Origin: Cheilinus undulatus | Lineage: Eukaryota > Chordata > Actinopteri > Labriformes > Labridae | Assembly (NCBI RefSeq): GCF_018320785.1 | Contig: NC_054879.1 | Coordinates: 42,646,698-42,710,697 of the forward strand | Direction of reading: 5' to 3' | Length of the DNA: 64,000 nt | Shown here: positions 53,601 to 61,664 of the stretch, in pieces | Layout of the letters: each line of letters starts with the position of its first letter | Position numbering within the stretch: the stretch's first letter is position 1 | Program-made: the position numbers and the translations under genes | Notes under the pieces: generated by a model | What the model was told of the DNA's origin: nothing | Seen by the model: only the letters and a program-made list of their open reading frames with translations | The model's database searches: none

Positions 53601-56600
53601 CTCGGAAGTGCCCCTCTTGTGAAGTTTAAAACTTTTCCGCATCTGAGAAAAGAGCCCTGCTAGCAAGTTGCTAACTTGGATTGGGGAGTTCAAAGAACTA
53701 GCTGGCAACTGTACGTGCTAAATGCCAATATCTTTACGATAAAGAGCTAATAATATAGTGATATTAAAATGCTAATATTTGACAGGCCATGTTAGCTTTC
53801 TTTGTAATCTTTCCTAAGCATGCTAACATGTTCAAATGTATTATTCGGTGACCATTACTACAACAAACATGGCTTCCAAGCCATGAGATCAACTATATTA
53901 ACATAGCAGCAATTTTCCTTTTGTTATGCTACAGGTTCAGTTCGATGGATGAAATAAGGTCTTTGGTAAACAAACTAAAGTGGTTTTACGTTTTTTTTCT
54001 TTCAATTCGAAATATGTTTGAAAGCGCCCCTCCTGTGAAGTTTGAAGCTTTTCCACATCTTAGAAAGTAGCGCTGCTAGCAAGTGGCTAACTTGGACTAT
54101 GTTATGCTGTTTAAATGCTAACATTAAACTGCTGTGCTCCAGGTTCTTATCATAAAAGTGTGGACTCAGACAAATGGTTTTAATTTTAAAAACATATTTG
54201 ATGATCCATTAGCTTAAGTCTGACAACAGCTAGCGGCTAGCATTAGTGTCCAGCCACTTCCCTCTTATCTGGTGTAAAGAGTCCTGATAACCCTAAATGT
54301 GTTAGCATTTTAGCACCTCCAGTTCCAAACTTTGCAGTAGTAAGAGGAAAGCCATTGAGGAGGTGAAAGTGTTAGCTTAAATGTGTAAGCTTAGTAGTGG
54401 GGATGTTGACTGACTTAATTTCTTTATGACCAAACATTAGCTTTTTACTTTATGAATTATGAATTCGGGTTGGCCTGCTAAAGCATGTCATCCGTTCAGC
54501 ACTATATACTGTATTACATGTGTGGGAGTGTTTAACAGTTAAGTGGGAATAGCATGAATTCCTTGCTGATATGAAGTTATCTTGGAATTTTCTACCTAGC
54601 TGAAGTATTATAGTCAGGGAGTGAAAAACGCTACTATTAGCTGTTTTCTATAGCTATGCATGGGTAATTAGCTGTTAAATATGCTGCCGAAGCTTGACTA
54701 AACAGCATCTTTTCATTTCCCTTTACCCCCATAACAAGTAAATTCAGGTTAGTTTCTCAAGATCTCAACTTATTTATAAACTTACAGTATCTATCACTAT
54801 TATTATTTACTATGAGATAACAATGCTAGTTTTCCTGACATGATAAGCTAATTTCACCTCTCTTTTTGACATCTTAAGTAAATAATTAACAATGAATAAG
54901 TTAGAATACCATGAAAACGTCCGGAAATGACTCACAACTATGTAGAGTAAAATAACATGAATGAATGCATGTATCTGCCCGGTTTTCATTTTAAATTTTC
55001 TGTTTGTTTTCTCATCATCTGAGAACTTTATGATGAAAATGACTGTCAGATAGCCTAACATTAGCTTCCTCTCTGAACAGCACATTGTTTTGCATGTGAA
55101 TGTGGGGAATGTTGTTCAATCATTTTCCTATAAATCAAAAATGTAAACATGACAATGATGCTGAAGGGTGGCGATTCATGACAGTAATCCTCTGGGATCC
55201 ATAGATGTCTTTGCAAGAATTCATGGAAATCAAGCCAACAGTCATCTTTGCCTCTCTAAACAGATGAGATCTTTGCAGTGACCTATATAGGACTATCTGA
55301 ATCATCCTTGTGCATGCTATTTCCCATCATGACTATCCATACATCCAGGAATCATCAATATTTTCTGTATGTATCATTGTTTGAACTTGTTGAGAGATAA
55401 TGTGTCACCTTCATGACGAGTTTGAGGATCACCTGGTGACGTAATTATCTCACAGGGCCTCACCTGTCAGCATACCTTCTTGGCTCAGGCGTCAGCACAT
55501 GAATGTGGACCGTTGATAGCGTTAAGTGACTCACCGTGCACATTCCAAACATGTCCCTCAACGCAGCGATACTTACAGTTATCATTCACTTGACATCTAC
55601 TTCCCTGTTGAATGACATGGCATTCCCATTAAGCCTCAGTGTGAAACTTCAGTCACCGCTATTGATTGATTTACAGACGTGTGTCGCCATATTCCCAATC
55701 CACTCATGCAGTATATACTAGCGTTCAGTAATAAGGTAATATATGAGTTATTCATACTTCACTTGAGTATTTTCTGTCATGCTTTGTATTTGTCTTGAAC
55801 TGATCAGATTGATTTTTATAATCTTTTTAAAATATAAAACATGCTAAGATTATGAAATTTAATATAAATACTCTTATCAATTGCAACATAATATTAGAAT
55901 AGTCCAATCTCCAAGGCTGAAATACTTCTACACACCTGTATCAGTAGTAATACATCAAGCTCCTCCTAGTCAGGAACTGAAAGAGAAATGTAAGAAAGAG
56001 ATATATGATAGGCATATCATAAGATAGTTCAATAAAATAAAGTTAATAAACAAACTGCTGACTCAAGGATTGTGGAGTGCAATTTGACAAAATCCAGATC
56101 ACTGATCTAGACTTTGCTGATGATTCTGTGATCCTTGCTGAGACCGTAGATGTCCTCGTGGAGGCTCTTAACTTCCTGAGTTAGGAGGCTGAAACGTTGG
56201 GAATGCACATCTCCTGGGCAAAAGCAAAGATCCGGGCATTTGGGGATGCCTTAGATGCTGGCATTGAATCTGTGTCTGTGAATGGAGAGAGCATGGGCGA
56301 TGTAGAGCAGTTCAGCTACCTTGGCAGCGTAATCCATAAACCCACTGACAGAAAGGCTGAGATTAAACGCAGACTTGGACTCTCACATGAGATGTTCGCT
56401 GAGACAGTGTGGCGCTCCCGGTATCTGAGCATGAAGACGAATGTCAGAGTCTTTCAGTCCTTGGTCCAAGGTGAGTTGCAAGGTGGCCAGAGGCACTGGG
56501 GTGACTCCTTAGTGACTACTTCTCTTTGCCGCATCATTGGGTATCATTGGCAAGACTGTTGACGAAGGCGGGGATTAGAAGGGTCAGCTGACTGATACGG

Positions 56601-59600
56601 GAATGGCAGCTGAGTTTTTACAGGCACCTGTCACACTGTCCCGGGCCCCGGGTCCCCGGGACCTGGTGGTCTGGTCCAGACACTAGCAGACACTATTATC
56701 CAAAGCGACTTACATCTGTGATAAGTGTTCCTGGCCTTGCCCAAGGGCCCATACTGGTCTTGGATTTGAACCCCGAATTTCCCAAGCTAAAGTCGGCCAT
56801 GTAAACCATTGAGCTATCCAGCCGGCAGATAAGATACCTAACGTTGCTACTTAAGCCAATGTAGCTAAGTACACTTTAGCAAGGTGAGCTTGAGCAAACA
56901 TAGCAAAAGCTAATGTAGCTCTGTAAGCGATGTACATAACATTGCTAGTTAGCTTATGTTAGCTTCGTAGCTTTGTCAGTGTACAGATAGCCATGACCTT
57001 TAGCTTTAGCTACATTAGCTATGTAGCTCTGTTAGCTATGTAGCTTGTGCAGCTAATGGAGCTATTTAAGCTACATTTGCTGCATTAGAATGTTTTCATA
57101 GAGGATGAGCTGTTTTCCTATAGGCAGACTGTCTACTCAGCTGTTTTAAACGTTTTATAATCAGGCTTTGCAGGTCAGGTTTTTAACTTGATGTTAAGGT
57201 AACCTGACCTTATCCTAACCTAAACCAAAGTTGACAGTCACTCTGCCAGACAGTTAATCCGAGACACCATATATCTCAGAAAGGAAGTGCCGTAATTTGA
57301 TGGCAAAGGTATTACCATTTTTTTATTTTACTTTACTCTTAACTTAAACAAAGTCTGACAGTTACAAGTTAAGAAACATTTCATGAATAAGACAGAGAAA
57401 AAGGTCAAAAGTCTAATTCTGGATTAAATTAGGTTTAGATCTATTTTTGAAGTAGTTACTCAGACAGTTACTGGCTTTAGCTTCAATCACAAGTAAGGTT
57501 TTGTAAAGTGAGCTTTAGAAAGCTTACCTACGGTTAACGTAGCTAAGCTGATAACATAGCTACATAGCTTACATCGCTGCTTTGTGAGTTTAGCTTTCAC
57601 TAGGTTAGCTACATTAGCCATGTAGCCACATTGGCTACATAGCTCTGTTGGCTATAGCTGAGTAAGATTTAGTAATATGGCCTTTAGAGTAAAGTTAGCT
57701 ATGCAGATAACATAGATGTGTAGCTTACTTAGCTTACATAGCTGCTTTGTGAGTTTAACTTTAGCTAGGTAAGCTACATTAGCTATGTAGCTACATTGGC
57801 TACATAGCTCTATTAGTTATAGCTAAGTTAGCTTTTGCAAACATAGCTTAGGGTAAGTTTGCTACACGGATAACATAGATATGTAGCTTTTGTAGCTTAC
57901 ATATCTGCTTTGTGAGTTTATCTTTAGCTAGGTAGGCTACATTAGCTATGTAGCTACCTTGGCTACATAGCGCCATTAGCTATAGCTAAGTTAGCTTTAG
58001 CAAACATAGCTTAAGGTGATTTAGCTATGCAGATAACAAATACATAGCTTACATAGCTAACTTAGCTTACATAGCTGCTTTGTTAGCTTAGCTTTAGCTA
58101 CATAGCCACGCGATGTAAGTAGTTTATGCAGCTAGTGGAGCTGTGTGAGCTACGGTGGCTGTGTTGGAATGTTTTCACTGAGGACAAGCTTTTTTCCTGT
58201 AAGTAGACTGTTTCCTCGGCTTTATTAAACATTGTAAAAGGTTTTGCAGGTCAGGTTTTTACTTGTAACTTTCGGTATCCCAACCCTAACTGAATGTTTA
58301 ATCTGATTTAGAAAAAAATAAATAACTTGTGTGTATTTCCGTTCTGAGATATGTAACGTCTCAGATGAATGGTTGTGAGAGTGGCTGCCATGAACGGACT
58401 GCCGTCAGACTTTATTGACAGTTTAATCTGATTTTATTTTGACAGTTTTAGCGTACATCCGCTCTGACAGGTGCGGTGCCTCACCTCTACGGTTTGCAGC
58501 CAGACCCCTCTCTAAACTTCCCCCACACTCCTTGTAAATGGTAGAGATGTTTTCCTTACATTGCATGTGCACGGATAAAGAGGGCGGGGGTTCTGATGGA
58601 GCACTGAAGGCAGGAGGGGTTATTTACTTCCTCCTGAGTCACACACTTCACCTTTCAGCATTTGAATACCTGCTCTGACGCTGAGGGGCTCTCATCTTCC
58701 TTTTTATTTACAAAAGTACTCATAAAAAAACTTATTGTATGGGCTTTAAATTAAAATCTACTGCGGCAAGTTGCCAATATTAAAGGCTGCCACTCGTATG
58801 TGACAGATGAACACTCGTGTCCACCCCTTCCCTCCCCCTAACTCCCTCCCTCCCTCCTCTCTCTCGCCCCTGAGCTCTGCTGGAGAATCAGGAGTCCTTA
58901 AGGCTTCTGGCTAAATGCTCTGCTTCAGAGCCTCATTACCTAATCACCAGCACAACCACGGCTAAGACGCGCATGATTAGGGGGAGGGCTGTCATCTATC
59001 GTGTTCTAATGTTGACATTTTTCTCTTAAATCTACTCAGTTTTGTTTATTCCTCATTTTTTTAACTAATAGTTTTAAGACAGAGAGGTACAAAAATGCAT
59101 GACCAGACACTCCCCGCTTTGTGCAGATTGACAAGACAGGCCTGTTTAGTTGCACTTAAAGCCAATTTAAGTACAACTTACTTTGACACAGTGAGCTGGT
59201 TTTTTACAGTTCTGACACTTGGAAACTATAAAAGAAAGATTAAATGTATTCCTGAGTATTTTATTGTATTTGTTATGACTTTCCTGTGACTCCCACTGTG
59301 CTTTCTAATGTGGATGTTTATTTTCTTCATATTCTCTGCAAAAAAAGTAAATGATTTTTGGGGCCAAATGTAATCACTGTTTCATTTTCGATCCAGGAAG
59401 TCAATGCCATTGATTCAGCATCTCTCATTCTTTTGATAATACTTCATGTTCATGTGTTTAGGTTGTTTGAAATAAAACCTAATACTGATTTTCTCTCTGT
59501 GTTTGTGTCGCTGCAGGTGCTTTTGAGGATGAGGATATCATCCATGTAGAGGGGACGGTGGACCCGGTTAGGGACATGGAGATCATCCACGAGGAGCTGA

Positions 59601-59692
59601 GGCTGAAGGACGAGGAGATGATCGGCCCTCTTATTGACAAGCTAGAGAAGACGGCCATTAGAGGCGGTGACAAGAAACTCAAACCAGAATAC
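23675..59692 (+). CDS. ola1: OLA1, Obg-like ATPase 1, N-terminal half (five coding exons; 3' part beyond window)
   Basis: Coding exons: 23675-23689, 23785-23873, 34116-34259, 37204-37331, 59517-59692. All junctions are GT-AG and in phase, giving 184 residues of about 397. The start [20 protein letters not shown] corresponds to human MPPKKGGDGIKPPP. GLPNVGKST (about 30-38) is the P-loop; the switch/G3 region is [35 protein letters not shown] and [17 protein letters not shown] follow, ending at [13 protein letters not shown]1 is a YchF/Obg-family cytosolic P-loop protein that prefers ATP to GTP because its G4 motif is altered (that motif is outside this window). Missing: the rest of the coiled coil, G4 and the TGS domain. 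Introns are 95 bp, 10.2 kb, 2.9 kb, 22.2 kb and >4.3 kb, all but the first filled with repeats. Confidence 0.94.
23785..23873 (+). CDS. ola1: OLA1 coding exon 2 (P-loop start)
   Basis: Encodes [20 protein letters not shown] and [10 protein letters not shown]. The donor GTGAGT follows at once; the P-loop glycine codon is split across the next intron. Confidence 0.93.
24308..25194. mobile_element. hAT-type non-autonomous element, intact ends
   Basis: Body 24316-25186 (871 bp). The terminal inverted repeats match for 17 bp (CAGGGGTGTCAAACTCA), and an exact 8-bp target duplication TTTTAAAG flanks it (24308-24315, 25187-25194). The interior (24390-24960) is a degenerate repeat of AAAGGTCAAAATATGAG-like units with no transposase. 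Confidence 0.9.
25640..25960. repeat. Degenerate DNA-transposon-like repeat
   Basis: Contains two AAAAGYTGGGACRGT motifs (about 25660 and 25770) around an AT-rich body with GTAAATAAAAACA, a pattern common in fish interspersed repeats. Limits are approximate. Confidence 0.35.
26030..26450. repeat. Dispersed repeat family X, copy 1
   Basis: Shares many blocks with 47395-47835 in the same order: CTTGGCGGAGAAG, GCCTGGGTT, AGCAGCAT, GGAGGAGGCTGGG, GTTAAGCGTTGCCAGCAGCA, GGTGCATCAGCAT, GTGATTGGCTGTGGGAGC. No transposase, inverted ends or target duplication found. A 114-codon antisense frame here is not convincing. Confidence 0.65.
26451..27950 (+). other. OLA1 intron 2, unassigned
   Basis: No exon or clear element limit seen. 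Some short frames exist on the minus strand (27238-27641) without family resemblance. Confidence 0.4.
27951..29300 (+). mobile_element. Tc1-like transposon, nearly full length, inactive
   Basis: The ends are related inverted repeats (left TACATATAAATATTCACCCC; right on the minus strand TACAGTTCCTATAATAAGTA) with TA at both ends. A broken transposase lies inside. The length (1.35 kb) is somewhat below a typical 1.5 kb fish Tc1. Confidence 0.85.
28153..28960 (+). pseudogene. Tc1 transposase pseudogene
   Basis: The start [12 protein letters not shown] is followed by a stop. Pieces in three frames show an N-terminal helix-turn-helix with a GRPRKL-type hook (28188-28437), a [10 protein letters not shown] catalytic block (28548-28600) and [16 protein letters not shown] then [18 protein letters not shown] (28606-28930). 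Multiple frameshifts and stops mean no active enzyme. Confidence 0.85.
30240..30830. repeat. 45-bp minisatellite within a CTCGGTCTTG-rich repeat
   Basis: Units start CCCCCAAAAGTCTTGG and end GACTCAGTCTTGA. Clear starts near 30604, 30649, 30694 and 30739 give an exact 45-bp period; earlier units from 30510 are less regular. A diverged copy at 30240-30370 is separated by about 110 bp of other sequence. The open frames on both strands come from the period being a multiple of three. Confidence 0.8.
30841..31567 (+). other. OLA1 intron 2, unassigned
   Basis: AT-rich, no exon or clear mobile element limit. A 12-A run lies near 31356. Confidence 0.4.
31880..33114. mobile_element. Diverged copy of the 64-568 element, interrupted
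   Basis: 31900-32235 matches about 100-400 (shared AAATTGCAATATGG, TTTTTGCAGCAG), and 32955-33114 matches 425-568 (shared GTTGGTTATAAT, TTAGGGGAAAAAAATC and a TTAGCCCTA end). The sequence between is unrelated to the first copy. Confidence 0.65.
32236..32955. repeat. Interspersed repeat inserted in the nested element
   Basis: Begins CCTCCGCCAAGGAGGTTATG, a motif known to me from fish interspersed repeats. It contains two copies of GGATCCAGGAARTTTTTAAA-like sequence followed by an ATWGGGCTAATGGCRGAGGTCTG tail (32409-32475 and 32873-32945), with other sequence between. The class is not certain. Confidence 0.5.
33270..33620. promoter_or_regulatory. Candidate conserved noncoding element in OLA1 intron 2
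   Basis: High-complexity, repeat-free AT-rich stretch with ATGCAAAT (33399-33406) and ACTAATTTGCATCC nearby. It resembles developmental enhancer sequence; no alignment was made. Confidence 0.25.
34116..34259 (+). CDS. ola1: OLA1 coding exon 3
   Basis: The acceptor is TTTTCAG. It completes the P-loop (G)[20 protein letters not shown], then [20 protein letters not shown] and a split serine. The donor GTATGG follows. Confidence 0.94.
34260..34789 (+). other. OLA1 intron 3, left part
   Basis: No exon or clear repeat seen. Confidence 0.4.
34790..36270 (+). mobile_element. Tc1-like transposon relic, split by another element
   Basis: A transposase-like reading starts at 34932 ([16 protein letters not shown], then a stop). 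35017-35442 keeps [20 protein letters not shown] and [11 protein letters not shown], which carries a catalytic Asp. The frame resumes after the insertion at 35491-36069 with [14 protein letters not shown] and HDNAPSHA-like remnants (36072-36180). Clear terminal repeats were not found; the right part appears truncated. Confidence 0.8.
35489..36071. mobile_element. Non-autonomous DNA element inserted into the Tc1 relic
   Basis: Body 35491-36069 (579 bp) with TA on both sides. The ends are imperfect inverted repeats (left TGGGCTGAATCTCAAACTCC; right on the minus strand TGGCCCAATCCCAATGTCC). Internal motifs GGGACAGCCCT recur. Sequence on either side continues the Tc1 transposase, which fixes the insertion point. 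No protein coded. Confidence 0.75.
36290..36420. repeat. Short GTTAYNTTATG repeat
   Basis: Irregular units of 10-15 bp such as GTTACTTTATGTTATGATAT over about 110 bp; simple-sequence decay. Confidence 0.5.
37204..37331 (+). CDS. ola1: OLA1 coding exon 4 (G3/switch region)
   Basis: Encodes [20 protein letters not shown], then [20 protein letters not shown] and LT, ending with a split arginine. Contains the DxAG motif that binds the nucleotide gamma-phosphate side. Donor GTGAGT. Confidence 0.95.
37332..38860 (+). other. OLA1 intron 4, start
   Basis: No exon found. A GGTTGGGAACCAAGG end-like motif (about 38762) hints at a decayed hAT element, without a mate. Confidence 0.4.
38870..39310. repeat. 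AGCT/TAGCTA-rich array 1
   Basis: Irregular units built of GCTAACATAGCT, GCTATGTAG and GCTACATAG. Two near-copies, TATGAAGCTATGTTTGCTAA (about 38878 and 39003), suggest a duplication of about 125 bp. Related to the arrays at 53150-54350 and 56840-58150. Confidence 0.6.
39311..41000 (+). other. OLA1 intron 4, unassigned
   Basis: AT-rich sequence with TTTAGTC-rich pieces (39355-39490) that look like an old repeat. No exon seen. Confidence 0.35.
41010..41490. repeat. Probable interspersed repeat
   Basis: GC-richer than its surroundings, ending GCATAATATGACCTTTAAG, a tail I associate with a common fish repeat. Start uncertain; no coding sequence. Confidence 0.35.
42060..42640. promoter_or_regulatory. 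Candidate conserved noncoding element in OLA1 intron 4
   Basis: Repeat-free, balanced composition and high complexity, with CAATTAG (about 42377) and CTAATGA (about 42440) homeodomain-type cores. Role inferred; conservation not tested. Confidence 0.25.
42890..43870. repeat. 15-bp minisatellite with 105-bp higher-order unit
   Basis: Units resemble AACAATGCAATACRG, 15 bp (five codons) long, more regular from 43240. A 105-bp super-unit (seven monomers) repeats almost exactly, starting at 43456 and 43561. Because the unit is a multiple of three and lacks stops, both strands stay open (168 and 182 codons) and give pentapeptide repeats such as NNAIR. I judge these not to be genes. Confidence 0.9.
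43970..44050. repeat. Short decayed repeat with palindrome
   Basis: GTATCGGAAATACGTCCGATAC (43982-44003) is a near-perfect palindrome, followed by GGTATTGGTATTGGCGAGTA, a motif seen in fish interspersed repeats. Confidence 0.4.
44051..45020 (+). other. OLA1 intron 4, unassigned
   Basis: No exon. A poly-A run of about 20 lies near 44942-44961. Confidence 0.4.
45025..45444. mobile_element. Decayed hAT-type MITE
   Basis: The left end CAGAGATTCTCAGCTGG and right end TTAGCTGAGAACCAC are diverged versions of the inverted repeats of the 31576-33207 element. No target duplication remains. Confidence 0.55.
45450..46462. mobile_element. hAT-like MITE with purine-rich internal repeat
   Basis: The left end CAGTGTTACTCAAC and right end GTTGAGTATCATTT are imperfect inverted repeats. 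The interior (45530-46220) is a degenerate repeat of AAAAATGGGCAAAAAGTGGC-like units, strongly purine-biased. This bias opens long frames on both strands, which are artefacts. No clear target duplication. Confidence 0.6.
46573..46620. repeat. 14-bp tandem repeat, about three copies
   Basis: Unit CATGTAGAGGACTT, repeated three times exactly, then a partial. Confidence 0.9.
46621..47394 (+). other. OLA1 intron 4, unassigned
   Basis: No exon or defined repeat. Confidence 0.4.
47395..47835. repeat. Dispersed repeat family X, copy 2
   Basis: Collinear with 26030-26450 (see that entry for the shared blocks). This copy has an extra block at 47526-47600 that repeats TGCAATGTTTACTATCTGAG, also found at 46322. 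Confidence 0.65.
47902..48165. mobile_element. Short hAT-type MITE, intact
   Basis: Body 47910-48157 (248 bp). The ends are inverted repeats (CAAGGGTTCCCAAA and, reversed, CAGTGGTTCCCAAA). The 8-bp flanks GTCCAGGA/GTCTAGGA differ by one base. GTGACCCCCAAAATAA sequence inside is shared with the repeat at 62060 and 62730. Confidence 0.85.
48309..49310. mobile_element. Non-autonomous DNA element with internal duplication
   Basis: The ends are inverted repeats (left GGCTGTGTCCAAAACC, right GGTTTTCGGACACAGC). The inside holds two tandem copies of about 370-380 bp (about 48545-48905 and 48910-49285), sharing TACATTTTTGT, TCTCATGTCTT, TTTTCCTACAGATTTGG, AATATTGCT and AATAACAATGCTCA. No transposase. 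Confidence 0.75.
49311..50039 (+). other. OLA1 intron 4, unassigned
   Basis: No exon or clear repeat. Confidence 0.4.
50040..50560. promoter_or_regulatory. Candidate conserved noncoding element
   Basis: Repeat-free, high-complexity stretch with CATTTAAATGAGCATTTTGC, GATGATTAGAG and ATAGAATTATTGG. A candidate distal enhancer of SP9 or OLA1; inference only. Confidence 0.3.
51880..52270. promoter_or_regulatory. Candidate conserved noncoding element
   Basis: High-complexity stretch with GGACTAATTGTG, AAATTAGGCGAAATTAATTA and AGTGAGTGATCAGCTG. Homeodomain-type sites are clustered at 52150-52190. Inference from composition only. Confidence 0.3.
52271..53149 (+). other. OLA1 intron 4, unassigned
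   Basis: No exon or defined repeat seen. Confidence 0.4.
53150..54350. repeat. AGCT-rich array 2, imperfect duplication
   Basis: Two copies are collinear: 53222-53400 and 53785-53945 share AGGCCATGTTAGCTTTC, AAGCATGCTAACATGTT and CCAAGCCATGAGAT; 53608-53690 and 54027-54100 share TGTGAAGTTT, GCTTTTCC and GCTGCTAGCAAG-type sequence. The element is old and diverged. Confidence 0.6.
54351..56080 (+). other. OLA1 intron 4, unassigned
   Basis: AT-rich intron; no exon, RNA gene or clear repeat limits seen. Confidence 0.4.
56085..56580 (+). pseudogene. Fragment of non-LTR retrotransposon reverse transcriptase
   Basis: Translation gives [18 protein letters not shown] (the FADD active-site motif), then after a stop [15 protein letters not shown] and [20 protein letters not shown], ending near [14 protein letters not shown]. 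This is the palm-thumb part of a non-LTR reverse transcriptase. It is 5'-truncated, with at least one stop and a break after 56560. Clade not determined. Confidence 0.8.
56640..56830 (-). repeat. Short interspersed repeat fragment
   Basis: Contains TTATCCAAAGCGACTTACAT and, near the end, GAGCTATCCAGCCGGC, a tail that resembles a tRNA-like acceptor region reading on the minus strand. No complete element. Confidence 0.35.
56840..58150. repeat. AGCT-rich array 3 with ~160-bp higher-order unit
   Basis: Built from GCTACATTAGCTATGTAGCT-like short palindromic words. Super-units each begin GATAACATAG and contain CTGCTTTGTGAGTTTA then GGCTACATAGC; starts near 57548, 57705, 57859 and 58021 give a period of 154-162 bp. 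The flanks at 57100-57260 and 58170-58290 also resemble each other (TTTTCCTATAGG/TTTTCCTGTAAG, CAGGTCAGGTTTTTA), suggesting the whole block duplicated. Confidence 0.8.
58300..59516 (+). other. OLA1 intron 4, distal end
   Basis: Includes a pyrimidine-rich CCCTCCCTCC stretch (58825-58860) and a high-complexity block 58900-59000 with TACCTAATCACC and GCATGATTAGG, a possible conserved element. No exon before 59517. Confidence 0.35.
59517..59692 (+). CDS. ola1: OLA1 coding exon 5 (last in window)
   Basis: The acceptor is CTGCAG. Encodes (R)[18 protein letters not shown], then [20 protein letters not shown] and [20 protein letters not shown]. Donor GTGAGT. The next exon (human DIMCKVKSWV) was not found before 64000. 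Confidence 0.95.
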
Positions 59693-60239
59693 GTGAGTCA
59701 ATGTCCCAGCAGGCCCTTTGCTCCCCTCACAGCATGGCACAAATAATAACCCTCCCACACACATGGCCAAGGAGAAAAAAAAATGTATGTTTTTTTTAAT
59801 CTCCCTCTGTTAGGCCTCACCCCTCCCCCCCTGCCTGATTTTTTTTTTTCTTTTCTGAGATTGAAAGTGATCAGGGGTCAGGGGTTTTCTGCTGTAGAAA
59901 TCATTAATAGAGAGTTACTTATTCAGCTGCTGACCCTGGGTCGCAGCACTGGGCTAATGAAAGTGTTTCCACACAGCTCTTTTCATCTAAAGTAATACTC
60001 AAATCATGGCACAGCTCTTGCTCATGCTCATACACCTACAGCCGCTCAAGGAAATTGTATAAGGCCATGCAGCGGGTGACACATATGCCTATAGTGCGCT
60101 ATGAATACCATAAATGTTTAGAGAATTCTCTCACCAAGGATTCCTCGGGCCAAACACGGGGTAAGATGAGAAAAAAAATGTCAGATCACAACGTATATGG
60201 ATGCACATGCGCTGAGGTGGCCATATTGTTAAGGTAATG
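59693..60239 (+). other. OLA1 intron 5, start
   Basis: No exon. Pyrimidine-rich near 59790-59855. Confidence 0.4.
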
Positions 60240-60790
60240 AGGCCGAGCAGCAAACATTAGCAATGATTTGGTTGTAAATGTCTCATGATGCCCTTCCATC
60301 ACCGGAGCAGGATGCACACGAGGGGATCTGGCCTTTCACTCAGAGCCGCATGCCCAATTTCAGGCCCAGACGTGCGGCGGCTCTGACCACTCATTACACT
60401 AACGAGAGGGGCTTTTTCACCTGCTGCACAGGCCCTGTGTTTGGTTGGTTCCCCTCAGACTTAATCCCCCCCTCCACTCTCTCCTCCCCTTACAGCCAAC
60501 AGCACTTCCCCACACCCCTGTAAGCCCCACAGACAGGAGCCATTCAGGCTAGGCAGGTGGCCGCTTACGCACATAATTGCTAACAATTTTAGGCAATGAA
60601 TAAAAATGATACATTACTTGTCAAAGGTTGTGCACACGTCGGCAAAGTGAAATCTATAGAAGACCTCTTTAGACGGCAAAGAATGGTGCTTATCAAAGGC
60701 TGCAGCGAGCTTTTAGATGGGAGGGATTGTGTGATTGTCTCAGAGGCTGAGCCAGGCCGTTTGACATGCTCAGCTGTGCACTGACACATC
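60240..60790. promoter_or_regulatory. Candidate conserved noncoding elements in OLA1 intron 5
   Basis: Two dense, repeat-free blocks (60290-60560 and 60610-60785). The first is GC-balanced, with CTCATTACACTAACGAG; the second carries CTTTAGACGGCAAAGAATGG and ATCAAAGGCTGC (TCF/LEF-like ATCAAAG). Enhancer role inferred; no alignment possible here. Confidence 0.3.
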
Positions 60791-61664
60791 TATGTTTATG
60801 ACAGCATTTATATGCACAACATATGTCCCAAGCCAACATTTAGAAATATATGCAATTTAAAGGAAAGCACAGCTTGTGGTTTCTTTTGATGGAGCAAATG
60901 AAAATAAATTATTTTAAAGGTTTTTCTTTGCACTGAGGAACTGTAAAGACTTTAGACATAAGATCTAATTTTCTGTTGAGGCTCCAGAGATTTCCTGCTT
61001 TAAATTTCTTAGATGTAGGAGAATGTTCCCCGTTGGTGTTAAAATGAGTCGGCCTCTTATTTTATCTTTTAAAAATAATTGATAACCACATATCTACCTG
61101 ACAAGAGTTAAAACCACACACTAATTGTGACATGTTTCTAAAAGTTTTTTAAAAACTTTTTATATACATCAAATCTAAATCATAATCGATCTGTTACTGA
61201 GGGTGCAATAAGACAAAAATAAATCAGTGAAGTTTAAAGACATTACATGACTCCAGTGTAAAATCTGCTTCTTGTGAGTGTGCACATACCATGCATTTAT
61301 GATTCATGTGGAATCATTTTAGCTTTTCTGCTTGAACATTGTCTGTAACTTCACTTGGGTCGAGTCCAGAAGAAAATAAAGTCACTTATATTATCTTATT
61401 AAGCCAACCAGGCCCATGAAGTTAAGATGTGTGCAGCCCCTGTCAAATGAACTAAAAACTTAATTATGCTAAAACTAACTCAAGTAAAATTAAAACATAG
61501 CTAAAATCTAAATAGTTAGTCTTTTACACAAACATGCTGAGTCACAACTTCTTGTCTTAGCACTGTGATTTATGTTTGCATTAGCTGGTAATGTGCTAAA
61601 AACCATTCTCCTTTCTCAGTTAAGCCTTAATTCCTTGAGTTCTTTTAAAAAGCATTCTCTGAAA

